Source of the DNA: Myroides phaeus
Lineage (GTDB): Bacteria > Bacteroidota > Bacteroidia > Flavobacteriales > Flavobacteriaceae
Assembly (NCBI RefSeq): GCF_009799805.1
Contig: NZ_CP047050.1
Span: forward strand, 1,378,001-1,442,000
DNA length: 64,000 nucleotides
Direction: 5' to 3'
Position 1 is the first letter of the stretch; each line of letters begins with the position of its first letter. Positions 54,359 to 62,427 of this stretch are shown piece by piece. Made by a program: the position numbers and the translations under genes. The notes beneath the pieces were generated by a model. That model ran no database searches. It worked only from the letters and a program-made list of their open reading frames with translations, and was not told where the DNA came from.

Positions 54359-55522
54359 ATGACAAGTTTATTAATATTAGCTGTAGTTGTGTTATTGGGA
54401 ATTGCTATTTGGCAATTGACTAAGATCTTTGATTTAACTCAAGTTGGTTCTGGTCCTAATGACACAAATGCGGAAATCGCAAATGAGAAAGATAATAACA
54501 TCAACGGTTATTTAACTTTCGCTTTCTTAGGATTTATCTACATTTTTACTATTTTTTGTTTAGTAGAGTATGGTAGCTTTCCTTTGATGAGTAACCCTGC
54601 TTCAGAGCACGGTACACAAGTTGACAACTTGATGTGGATTTCAATGGGATTAATCTTCATCGTTCAGATTTTTACACAATTTTTATTACACTACTTTGCA
54701 TTCCAAGGTCGTGGAGTAAAAGGTAGAAAAGCAAAATATTTCTCAGATAATGATAAATTAGAGGCTATCTGGACTATTATCCCAGTTATTACATTATCAG
54801 GTTTGATCCTTTATGGATTATTCGCTTGGAATGACATTATGTTTGTTGATGAGGAAGAAGACGTTTTAATTGTTGAAGTTTATGCTAAACAATTTGGATG
54901 GGATGTTCGTTACTCAGGACAAGATAATACGTTAGGAAAAGCAAACGTTCGTTTTATCGAAGGAATCAATGTAGTTGGAGTTGACATGTCAGATCCAAAT
55001 GCTAATGACGATAAAATGGCAAAAGAATTACACTTACCATTAGGAAAGAAAGTTGTATTGAAATTCCGTTCACAAGACGTTCTTCACTCTGCTTACTTCC
55101 CTCACTTTAGAGCACAGATGAACTGTGTTCCTGGGATGGTAACTCAGTTCGCATTTACTCCAACTGTTACAACAGAAGAAATGAGAACTCGTGAGGAGAT
55201 TGTTAAGAAAGTAAATAATATTAACAATATTAGAGCTGATAGAAGTCAAGATTTAGTTGCTAAAGGTGAAGAGGCTTTAGATCCATATTCATTCGATTAC
55301 TTATTATTATGTAATAAAATTTGTGGAGCATCTCACTATAACATGCAAATGAAGGTAGTTGTTGAAACTCCTGAAGAATTTGAATCTTGGTTAAAAGAAC
55401 TTCCTACATTAGGAAATCAAGTTGCTGAAGAGAAAAAATCTAAAGAAGCTCCAGCTGCACCAGCAGTAGAAGAAGCTGAAGTAGAAGTTGATTCTGAAGC
55501 TATCGCTCAAGTAGTAAAATAA
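54359..55522 (+). CDS. coxB: Cytochrome c oxidase subunit II
   Basis: 387 residues. An N-terminal helix (about 2-20), then two TM helices, followed by the periplasmic cupredoxin domain. The CuA ligands are visible: His in DVLHSAYFPHFR, then CNKICGASHYNM (C-x3-C-x3-H-x2-M, about 321-333). Compared with ordinary subunit II it has an extra N-terminal helix and an Ala/Glu-rich C-terminal tail (about 358-385). Receives electrons from alternative complex III. 17 bases after actF. Confidence 0.95.
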   Translation: MTSLLILAVVVLLGIAIWQLTKIFDLTQVGSGPNDTNAEIANEKDNNINGYLTFAFLGFIYIFTIFCLVEYGSFPLMSNPASEHGTQVDNLMWISMGLIFIVQIFTQFLLHYFAFQGRGVKGRKAKYFSDNDKLEAIWTIIPVITLSGLILYGLFAWNDIMFVDEEEDVLIVEVYAKQFGWDVRYSGQDNTLGKANVRFIEGINVVGVDMSDPNANDDKMAKELHLPLGKKVVLKFRSQDVLHSAYFPHFRAQMNCVPGMVTQFAFTPTVTTEEMRTREEIVKKVNNINNIRADRSQDLVAKGEEALDPYSFDYLLLCNKICGASHYNMQMKVVVETPEEFESWLKELPTLGNQVAEEKKSKEAPAAPAVEEAEVEVDSEAIAQVVK

Positions 55523-55549
55523 AACTCACGTATTAAAATCAATTTAACT

Positions 55550-57349
55550 ATGTCAGCAGAAGGACACGAAATTATTAATGATCACGATCTTCATGATCAT
55601 CATGATAAAGGAAACTTCTTTACTAAATATGTATTTAGTTTAGACCATAAAATGATTGCCAAACAATACCTTATTACAGGTATTGTTATGGGAATCATAG
55701 GGATTGTGATGTCTCTTTTATTTAGAATGCAAATCGCTTGGCCAGAAGAATCTTTTACAGTATTCAAATGGTTATTAGGTGATAAAATGGCTCCTGATGG
55801 AGTAATGAAGAATGACGCGTACTTAGCATTAGTAACAATGCACGGTACGATTATGGTATTCTTCGTATTAACAGCAGGTTTAAGTGGTACGTTCTCGAAC
55901 TTACTTATTCCATTGCAAATTGGAGCACGTGATATGGCTTCAGGATTCTTGAATATGCTTTCTTACTGGTTATTCTTTATTTCTGCAGTAATTATGATTT
56001 TATCATTATTCGTAGAAGGAGGACCAGCATCTTCTGGATGGACAGTTTATCCTCCATTAAGTGCTTTACCAAAAGCGATTCCTGGATCAGGTATGGGGAT
56101 GACTTTATGGTTAATCTCAATGGCAATCTTTATCGCATCTTCTTTAATGGGATCTTTAAACTACGTTGCTACTGTAATTAACTTAAGAACAAAAGGAATG
56201 TCTATGACAAGATTACCATTGACAGTTTGGGCTTTATTTACTACAGCTATCATCGGTATCGTTTCTTTCCCTGTATTATTATCAGCTGCTTTATTATTAT
56301 TATTCGATAGAAGCTTTGGAACATCATTCTTCTTATCTGATATTTATTTAGCAGGAGAAGTATTACATTACCAAGGAGGTTCTCCAGTATTGTATGAGCA
56401 CTTATTCTGGTTCTTAGGTCACCCTGAGGTTTACATCGTAATCTTACCAGCAATGGGTATTACTTCTGAAGTTATTGCATGTAACGCTCGTAAACCAATT
56501 TTCGGTTACCGTGCGATGATTGCTTCAATTTTAGGTATTGCTTTCTTATCAACAATCGTTTGGGGTCACCACATGTTCGTATCGGGAATGAATCCATTCT
56601 TAGGATCTGTGTTTACTTTCACAACATTGTTAATTGCAATTCCATCAGCTGTAAAAGCGTTTAACTATATCACTACAATTTGGAGTGGTAATATCCAAAT
56701 GAACCCATCTATGCTTTTCTGTATAGGTTTCGTTTCAACTTTCATTACTGGAGGTTTAACAGGGATTATTTTAGGAGATTCAACATTAGATATCAACGTT
56801 CACGATACATATTTCGTTATTGCTCACTTCCACTTAGTAATGGGTATTTCTGCTCTTTACGGAATGTTTGCTGGTATCTACCACTGGTTCCCTAAATTAT
56901 TTGGAAGAATGATGAACAAAAACTTAGGTTACATCCACTTCTGGGTAACTGCAGTTTGTGCTTACGGAGTTTTCTTCCCAATGCACTTCATCGGATTAGC
57001 TGGATTACCTCGTCGTTACTACTCAAACACTGCTTTCCCATTGTTTGATGAGTTCTACGATGTGAACGTGTTAATTACTGTGTTCGCTTTAGTAGGTGCT
57101 GCTTTCCAATTAGTGTTCTTATGGAACTTCTTCTATAGTATTTTCTATGGTAAGAAAGCTACTCAGAACCCATGGAGAAGTAACTCTTTAGAATGGACTA
57201 CACCAGTAGAACATATTCATGGTAACTGGCCAGGTGAATTACCAGTTGTTTACAGATGGCCTTATGACTACAGTAAACCAGGTTTACCTGAAGACTTTGC
57301 TCCTCAAAATATGCCTTTTGTAGAAGGTGAAGAGCAATTACATCACTAA
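55550..57349 (+). CDS. coxA: Cytochrome c oxidase subunit I
   Basis: 599 residues, about 12 TM helices, haem-copper oxidase family A. It begins with a His/Asp-rich segment (HDLHDHHDKG). The low-spin haem ligand is in MHGTIMVFF; CuB and the cross-linked Tyr region are FLGHPEVYIVILPA (His about 284) and WGHHMFVSGMNP; haem a and a3 ligands are in HDTYFVIAHFHLVMG. The HPEVY Tyr is conserved, as expected for aa3-type. Last gene of the operon; subunits III and IV are not here. In F. johnsoniae this oxidase forms a supercomplex with alternative complex III. Confidence 0.97.
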   Translation: MSAEGHEIINDHDLHDHHDKGNFFTKYVFSLDHKMIAKQYLITGIVMGIIGIVMSLLFRMQIAWPEESFTVFKWLLGDKMAPDGVMKNDAYLALVTMHGTIMVFFVLTAGLSGTFSNLLIPLQIGARDMASGFLNMLSYWLFFISAVIMILSLFVEGGPASSGWTVYPPLSALPKAIPGSGMGMTLWLISMAIFIASSLMGSLNYVATVINLRTKGMSMTRLPLTVWALFTTAIIGIVSFPVLLSAALLLLFDRSFGTSFFLSDIYLAGEVLHYQGGSPVLYEHLFWFLGHPEVYIVILPAMGITSEVIACNARKPIFGYRAMIASILGIAFLSTIVWGHHMFVSGMNPFLGSVFTFTTLLIAIPSAVKAFNYITTIWSGNIQMNPSMLFCIGFVSTFITGGLTGIILGDSTLDINVHDTYFVIAHFHLVMGISALYGMFAGIYHWFPKLFGRMMNKNLGYIHFWVTAVCAYGVFFPMHFIGLAGLPRRYYSNTAFPLFDEFYDVNVLITVFALVGAAFQLVFLWNFFYSIFYGKKATQNPWRSNSLEWTTPVEHIHGNWPGELPVVYRWPYDYSKPGLPEDFAPQNMPFVEGEEQLHH

Positions 57350-57372
57350 GAAATAGCTTGTCTATTATATAT

Positions 57373-57406
57373 AAAAAAGGTCATCCTAATCGGATGGCCT
57401 TTTTTG
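57373..57406 (+). terminator. Terminator of the act-cox operon
   Basis: Stem AAAAAAGGTCATCC / GGATGGCCTTTTTT with one G-T wobble and 5-nt loop. Confidence 0.88.
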
Positions 57407-57431
57407 TTTTTAAGAGATTGATAATTTAATT

Positions 57432-57439
57432 TATCTTTG
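57432..57439 (+). promoter_or_regulatory. Candidate -7 element of ruvB, 4 bases from the ATG
   Basis: TATCTTTG (TAnnTTTG), only four bases before the ruvB ATG, so transcription would begin at or just after the start codon. Confidence 0.4.
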
Positions 57440-57443
57440 CGAT

Positions 57444-58472
57444 ATGAATGAGAATTTGAACCCTACTAATAAACACTTTTCTCCGGAAGAGAATGATATA
57501 GAAAAAAAGTTAAGACCACTATCATTTGATGATTTTGCTGGTCAAGCTTCTGTTTTGGAAAATTTAAAGATTTTTGTTGAGGCAGCTAATCAACGTGGCG
57601 AAGCCTTAGATCATACTTTGTTTCACGGACCTCCCGGTTTAGGAAAAACTACATTGGCTAATATTTTAGCGAATGAATTAGATGTAGGGATTAAAATTAC
57701 ATCAGGTCCTGTATTGGATAAACCTGGTGATTTAGCAGGATTACTTACTAATCTTGAAGAGAGAGATGTGTTGTTTATTGATGAGATTCACCGTTTAAGT
57801 CCAATTGTTGAGGAGTATTTATATTCTGCAATGGAGGATTTTAAGATTGATATAATGATTGAATCAGGACCTAATGCAAGGTCAGTTCAAATTCATTTGA
57901 ATCCATTTACATTAGTTGGAGCTACAACTCGTTCAGGGTTACTGACAGCACCTATGCGTGCTCGTTTTGGTATTCAAAGTAGATTACAATACTACAACAA
58001 AGAATTACTTGCCACTATTATAGAAAGAAGTGCTTCAATTCTTGGTGTGCCTATTGATTTAGAAGCAGCAATTGAAATAGCTGGTAGAAGTAGAGGTACG
58101 CCTCGTATTGCCAACGCTTTGTTGAGACGTGTGCGTGACTTCGCACAAATAAAAGGTAATGGAACAATTGATGTTGCAATCTCGCAATATGCCTTGAATG
58201 CTTTAAATGTAGATTCATTTGGATTGGATGAGATGGACAACAAAATCCTTTTAACCATTATCGATAAGTTTAAAGGAGGACCGGTTGGTTTGTCAACGTT
58301 AGCTACTGCTGTATCAGAAAATGGAGAAACTATTGAGGAAGTATATGAACCTTATTTGATTCAGGAAGGATTTATTATTCGTACACCAAGAGGTAGAGAG
58401 GTAACAGATAAAGCTTATGAGCATTTAGGACGAAAGCGAGTTTCTCGTCAGGGTGGACTTTTTGACGAATAG
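57444..58472 (+). CDS. ruvB: Holliday junction branch migration ATPase RuvB
   Basis: 342 residues. AAA+ motor of the RuvABC resolvasome. Walker A GPPGLGKT (about 61-68), Walker [11 protein letters not shown] (about 108-117), sensor 1 [10 protein letters not shown], arginine finger in PMRARFGI. The C-terminal winged helix is intact ([16 protein letters not shown]). The start [16 protein letters not shown] leads straight into the conserved [13 protein letters not shown], so the start is right. queG follows after 9 bases. Confidence 0.97.
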   Translation: MNENLNPTNKHFSPEENDIEKKLRPLSFDDFAGQASVLENLKIFVEAANQRGEALDHTLFHGPPGLGKTTLANILANELDVGIKITSGPVLDKPGDLAGLLTNLEERDVLFIDEIHRLSPIVEEYLYSAMEDFKIDIMIESGPNARSVQIHLNPFTLVGATTRSGLLTAPMRARFGIQSRLQYYNKELLATIIERSASILGVPIDLEAAIEIAGRSRGTPRIANALLRRVRDFAQIKGNGTIDVAISQYALNALNVDSFGLDEMDNKILLTIIDKFKGGPVGLSTLATAVSENGETIEEVYEPYLIQEGFIIRTPRGREVTDKAYEHLGRKRVSRQGGLFDE

Positions 58473-58481
58473 GTAAATACT

Positions 58482-59408
58482 ATGATTGAAAATAAGAGCA
58501 AACACGCTGCAATGATTAAAGCTGAAGCTCTCCGTTTAGGTTTTATGTCTTGTGGAATTTCCAAAGCTGATTTTTTGGAAGTAGAAGCTCCTCGTTTAGA
58601 ACGTTGGTTGAATAATCAAATGCACGGTCAAATGAGTTATATGGAGAATCATTTCGACAAGCGGTTAGATCCTCGATTACTTGTTGAAGGTGCAAAAAGT
58701 GTTGTATCACTTACTTTAAATTATTATCCAGAAGAAACACAGATAGAAGATTCGTATAAGATTTCCAAGTATGCTTATGGTGAGGACTATCATTATGTTA
58801 TTAAAGACAAGTTAAAGGAGTTACTCTATTTTATCCAAAGTGAAATAGGTGATGTAGATGGGCGTGTTTTTGTTGATTCAGCCCCTGTTTTAGACAAAGC
58901 CTGGGCAGCAAAAAGTGGTTTAGGTTGGGTAGGAAAAAACAATAATTTAATTAATCGAAAGAGTGGATCTTTCTTTTTTATAGCAGAGTTAATCATAGAT
59001 TTAGATTTAGAAACCGATGGACCAACAACGGATCATTGTGGAACGTGTACCAAATGCATAGACGCCTGTCCAACCAATGCAATTGAGAGTCCATATATCG
59101 TTAATGGTAGTAAATGTATTTCGTATTTAACCATAGAATTAAGAGATGATATTCCATCAGAATTTGCTAACAAATTGGATGATTGGATGTTCGGTTGTGA
59201 TGTTTGTCAGGACATTTGTCCTTGGAATCGATTTGCAAAGCCTCATAATGAGCCTCGTTTTATTCCCAATAATGAGTTAATGCGCTTGGAAAAAAGAGAA
59301 TGGACAGAATTAACAAAAGACACATTCAATGAAATCTTTAAGAAATCCGCAATAAAGAGGACTAAATTTGAGGGTTTATTGCGAAATATACAATTTTTAG
59401 CCGACTGA
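58482..59408 (+). CDS. queG: Epoxyqueuosine reductase
   Basis: 308 residues. Cobalamin- and [4Fe-4S]-dependent enzyme that reduces epoxyqueuosine to queuosine at tRNA position 34. The active-site [19 protein letters not shown] (about 130-148) is the cobalamin region with the catalytic Asp. Two [4Fe-4S] clusters: [15 protein letters not shown] (about 187-201) and [11 protein letters not shown] (about 244-254). Length is shorter than the HEAT-repeat containing forms. 9 bases after ruvB, so likely co-transcribed. Confidence 0.96.
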   Translation: MIENKSKHAAMIKAEALRLGFMSCGISKADFLEVEAPRLERWLNNQMHGQMSYMENHFDKRLDPRLLVEGAKSVVSLTLNYYPEETQIEDSYKISKYAYGEDYHYVIKDKLKELLYFIQSEIGDVDGRVFVDSAPVLDKAWAAKSGLGWVGKNNNLINRKSGSFFFIAELIIDLDLETDGPTTDHCGTCTKCIDACPTNAIESPYIVNGSKCISYLTIELRDDIPSEFANKLDDWMFGCDVCQDICPWNRFAKPHNEPRFIPNNELMRLEKREWTELTKDTFNEIFKKSAIKRTKFEGLLRNIQFLAD

Positions 59409-59418
59409 ATTACTTAAT

Positions 59419-59448
59419 TTTGATTATTAGGCAAAAATGCTACCTTTG
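59419..59448 (+). promoter_or_regulatory. maeB promoter
   Basis: -33 TTTG (59419-59422), 18-nt spacer, -7 TACCTTTG (59441-59448): a near-ideal match, with the ATG 23 bases further. Confidence 0.75.
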
Positions 59449-59471
59449 TTTATCATGTTAAATGAAAATTT

Positions 59472-61751
59472 ATGAACAAAGATAGTTTACGCAAAGAAGC
59501 ATTAAAGTACCATGCGGAACCTATACCAGGTAAGATTCAGGTAGTTCCGACTAAAAAGTACTCTTCTCAGAGAGATTTAGCATTAGCATATTCACCAGGA
59601 GTTGCTGAGCCATGTTTAGAAATTGCAAAGGATGTAAACAATGTTTACAAGTATACAGCTAAAGGAAATTTAGTAGCAGTTATCTCAAATGGTACTGCAG
59701 TATTAGGACTTGGTGATATCGGACCTGAGGCTTCAAAACCAGTAATGGAAGGTAAAGGTTTATTATTTAAAATTTTTGCAGATATAGATGTTTTCGATAT
59801 TGAAGTTGACACAACTGATGTTGAAAAATTTATAGAGACAGTTAAAAATATTGCTCCTACTTTTGGAGGAATCAATTTAGAAGATATAAAAGCGCCAGAG
59901 TCTTTTGAGATTGAAAGACGCTTAAAAGAGGAATTAAATATTCCTGTAATGCACGATGATCAACACGGTACAGCAATTATTTCAGCTGCAGCATTAATTA
60001 ATGCGGCAGAGTTAGCTGGTAAGAAGCTTGAGGAAGTAAAGATGGTTGTATCAGGTGCAGGATCTGCTGCAATTGCTTGTGCTAAGTTATATGTAGCATT
60101 TGGTGTTAAGCAAGAGAACATCAAAATGTTTAACAGTAAAGGTGTTTTAAAGAAAAATGATGACCGTATTTCTGACTTGCAACGCGAATTTGCAATTGAT
60201 GGAGATATATCATTAACAGATGCGTTAAAAGGAGCTGATGTATTTATCGGATTATCTACGGCAGATGTTTTAAAACCAGAGATGCTTTTAGGAATGAGTG
60301 AGAATCCAATTGTATTTGCAATGGCTAATCCGAAACCTGAAATAGATTATAATCTTGCAGTGGAGACACGTAAAGATGTTATTATGGCAACAGGTAGATC
60401 TGACTATCCTAACCAAGTTAATAACGTTTTAGGGTTCCCATATATTTTCCGTGGTGCTTTAGATGTTAGAGCAACGAAAATTAACGAAGAAATGAAAATG
60501 GCAGCTGTAGTAGCATTAGCTAAATTAGCAAAAGAGCCAGTTCCAGAACAAGTTAATATAGCATACGGAGAAACGAAGTTTACTTTCGGTCGAGAGTATA
60601 TTATTCCAAAACCATTTGATCCACGTTTAATTTCTGTAGTTCCTCCTGCAGTAGCGAAAGCAGCTATTGAAACAGGTGTGGCAGACGCGGTTATTACAGA
60701 TTGGGACAAGTATAAAACAGAGTTAGAAGTTCGTATGGGTAGCGATAATAAGCTTGTAAGAATGCTTATTAACCGTGCAAAAGTAGAACCGAAACGCGTA
60801 GTTTATGCTGAAGCAGATCATTTAGATGTTTTAAAGGCAGCACAAATTGCTTACGAAGAAGGGATTGCAATTCCGATTCTTTTAGGGGATAAAGAAACGA
60901 TTCTTGATTTAAAGAAAAGCATCGAGTTTACTGCTGATTTAGAAATTATTGATCCAAAATCAGAAGAACAAAAAGAAAGACGTGAAGCATTTGCTAAAGC
61001 ATATTGGTCAACAAGACAGCGCAAAGGTATTACATTGTATGATGCTACTAAATTGATGGTAGAGCGTAATTATTTTGCAGCAATGTTAGTTAACCAAGGA
61101 CAAGCAGACGCTTTATTAACTGGTTTCTCTCGCAATTACCCTACTGTTGTAAAACCAATTTTAGAGTTAATACCAAAAGCAGCAGGAGTTACTAAAGTGG
61201 CTACTACAAACTTAATGATGACTAAAAGAGGACCGATGTTCTTAGCAGATACAGCTATTAACCCAGATCCTTCAGCAGAAGATTTAGCAAAAATTGCTGT
61301 AATGACTGAGAAAACAGTTCGTATGTTCGGTATGGAACCTGTAATCGCTATGTTGTCACACTCTAACTTTGGATCAGCTGCAAATGAATCGCCAGCAAAA
61401 ATGAAAGAAGCAGTACGTATCTTACACGAACAGCATCCTGATATGGTAGTTGATGGAGAGATTCAAATGGACTTTGCATTGAACAAAGAAATGTTGAAAG
61501 CGAAGTTTCCATTCTCAAAATTAGTTGGTAAAACAGTTAATACTCTTGTATTCCCTAATTTAGATTCAGCAAACATTACTTACAAAATGTTGAAAGAGCT
61601 AAATAAATCAACTTCAATTGGGCCAATTATTTTAGGATTGGACAAAGCAGCTCACGTATTCCAATTAGGAGCAAGTGTTGATGAAATGGTGAATATGACT
61701 GCTGTAGCAGTTGTAGATGCACAAGTTCGCGACAATAGAAAAAAGAAATAA
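59472..61751 (+). CDS. maeB: NADP-dependent malic enzyme (with phosphotransacetylase-like domain)
   Basis: 759 residues. N-terminal malic enzyme domain: YSPGVAEPCLEIA (about 40-52), the catalytic HDDQHGTAIISAAAL (about 160-174), and the NAD(P) Rossmann GAGSAAIACAKL (about 196-207). The C-terminal half (about 430-759) is the phosphotransacetylase-like regulatory domain of the MaeB class (TGFSRNYPTVVKPI and ILGLDKAAHVFQLGAS). It converts malate to pyruvate and CO2, giving NADPH. Stand-alone gene with a strong promoter; the next gene, ruvA, has its own -7 element. Confidence 0.96.
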   Translation: MNKDSLRKEALKYHAEPIPGKIQVVPTKKYSSQRDLALAYSPGVAEPCLEIAKDVNNVYKYTAKGNLVAVISNGTAVLGLGDIGPEASKPVMEGKGLLFKIFADIDVFDIEVDTTDVEKFIETVKNIAPTFGGINLEDIKAPESFEIERRLKEELNIPVMHDDQHGTAIISAAALINAAELAGKKLEEVKMVVSGAGSAAIACAKLYVAFGVKQENIKMFNSKGVLKKNDDRISDLQREFAIDGDISLTDALKGADVFIGLSTADVLKPEMLLGMSENPIVFAMANPKPEIDYNLAVETRKDVIMATGRSDYPNQVNNVLGFPYIFRGALDVRATKINEEMKMAAVVALAKLAKEPVPEQVNIAYGETKFTFGREYIIPKPFDPRLISVVPPAVAKAAIETGVADAVITDWDKYKTELEVRMGSDNKLVRMLINRAKVEPKRVVYAEADHLDVLKAAQIAYEEGIAIPILLGDKETILDLKKSIEFTADLEIIDPKSEEQKERREAFAKAYWSTRQRKGITLYDATKLMVERNYFAAMLVNQGQADALLTGFSRNYPTVVKPILELIPKAAGVTKVATTNLMMTKRGPMFLADTAINPDPSAEDLAKIAVMTEKTVRMFGMEPVIAMLSHSNFGSAANESPAKMKEAVRILHEQHPDMVVDGEIQMDFALNKEMLKAKFPFSKLVGKTVNTLVFPNLDSANITYKMLKELNKSTSIGPIILGLDKAAHVFQLGASVDEMVNMTAVAVVDAQVRDNRKKK

Positions 61752-61817
61752 GAAACTGTCTTTACGATTAGTTTAACACTCGTGCTGAATGTTACTAAAT
61801 AGTTAATAATTATTTGC

Positions 61818-61825
61818 TATTTTTG
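61818..61825 (+). promoter_or_regulatory. Candidate -7 element of ruvA-sprA
   Basis: TATTTTTG (TAnnTTTG), 17 bases before the ruvA start. -33 weak. Confidence 0.45.
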
Positions 61826-61842
61826 AAGTAAATTTAGACGAG

Positions 61843-62424
61843 ATGATTGCACATATTCAAGGAAGATTAGTTGAAAAGACACCCACTGAAGTGGTGATAG
61901 ATTGCGGGGGAGTTGGATATCTTATCCATATTTCCCTGCATACTTTTTCTCAAATAGGTTCCTCTGAAAACTTAAAATTATATACTTACCTACAAATTAA
62001 AGAAGATGGGCACACTCTTTTCGGTTTTAGTGATAAAATTGAAAGAGAGTTATTTAAGCTTTTAATATCTGTTTCAGGTATTGGAGGTAATACAGCACGA
62101 AATATGCTATCTTCAGTTTCCCCAAAGGAATTATTACAAGCTATTGCATCTGCAGATGTTAAGACAATTCAATCTGTAAAAGGAATTGGAGCAAAAACGG
62201 CGCAACGTGTAATTTTAGATCTTCAAGAAAAGGTTCTAAAATTATATAATATTGATGAAGTTTTACCAGTTATTAACAATACTAATAAAGATGAAGCGTT
62301 ATCTGCATTAGAAGTACTTGGCTTTATGCGTAAGGCGGCAGAAAAAGTGGTGGATAAAATTATTAAGCAAACACCAGATGCTTCAGTAGAGTCTATCATT
62401 AAGCAAGCTTTAAAAAACTTATAA
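61843..62424 (+). CDS. ruvA: Holliday junction DNA-binding protein RuvA
   Basis: 193 residues. OB-fold domain (1-65, MIAHIQGRLVEKTPTEVVID), then two helix-hairpin-helix motifs LLISVSGIGGNTARNMLS (about 71-88) and IQSVKGIGAKTAQRVILDL (about 105-123), and the C-terminal RuvB-binding domain (about 140-193, DEALSALEVLGFMRKAAEK). It is not next to ruvB but lies 3 kb downstream on the same strand. sprA starts one codon after its stop. Confidence 0.97.
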   Translation: MIAHIQGRLVEKTPTEVVIDCGGVGYLIHISLHTFSQIGSSENLKLYTYLQIKEDGHTLFGFSDKIERELFKLLISVSGIGGNTARNMLSSVSPKELLQAIASADVKTIQSVKGIGAKTAQRVILDLQEKVLKLYNIDEVLPVINNTNKDEALSALEVLGFMRKAAEKVVDKIIKQTPDASVESIIKQALKNL

Positions 62425-62427
62425 ATC

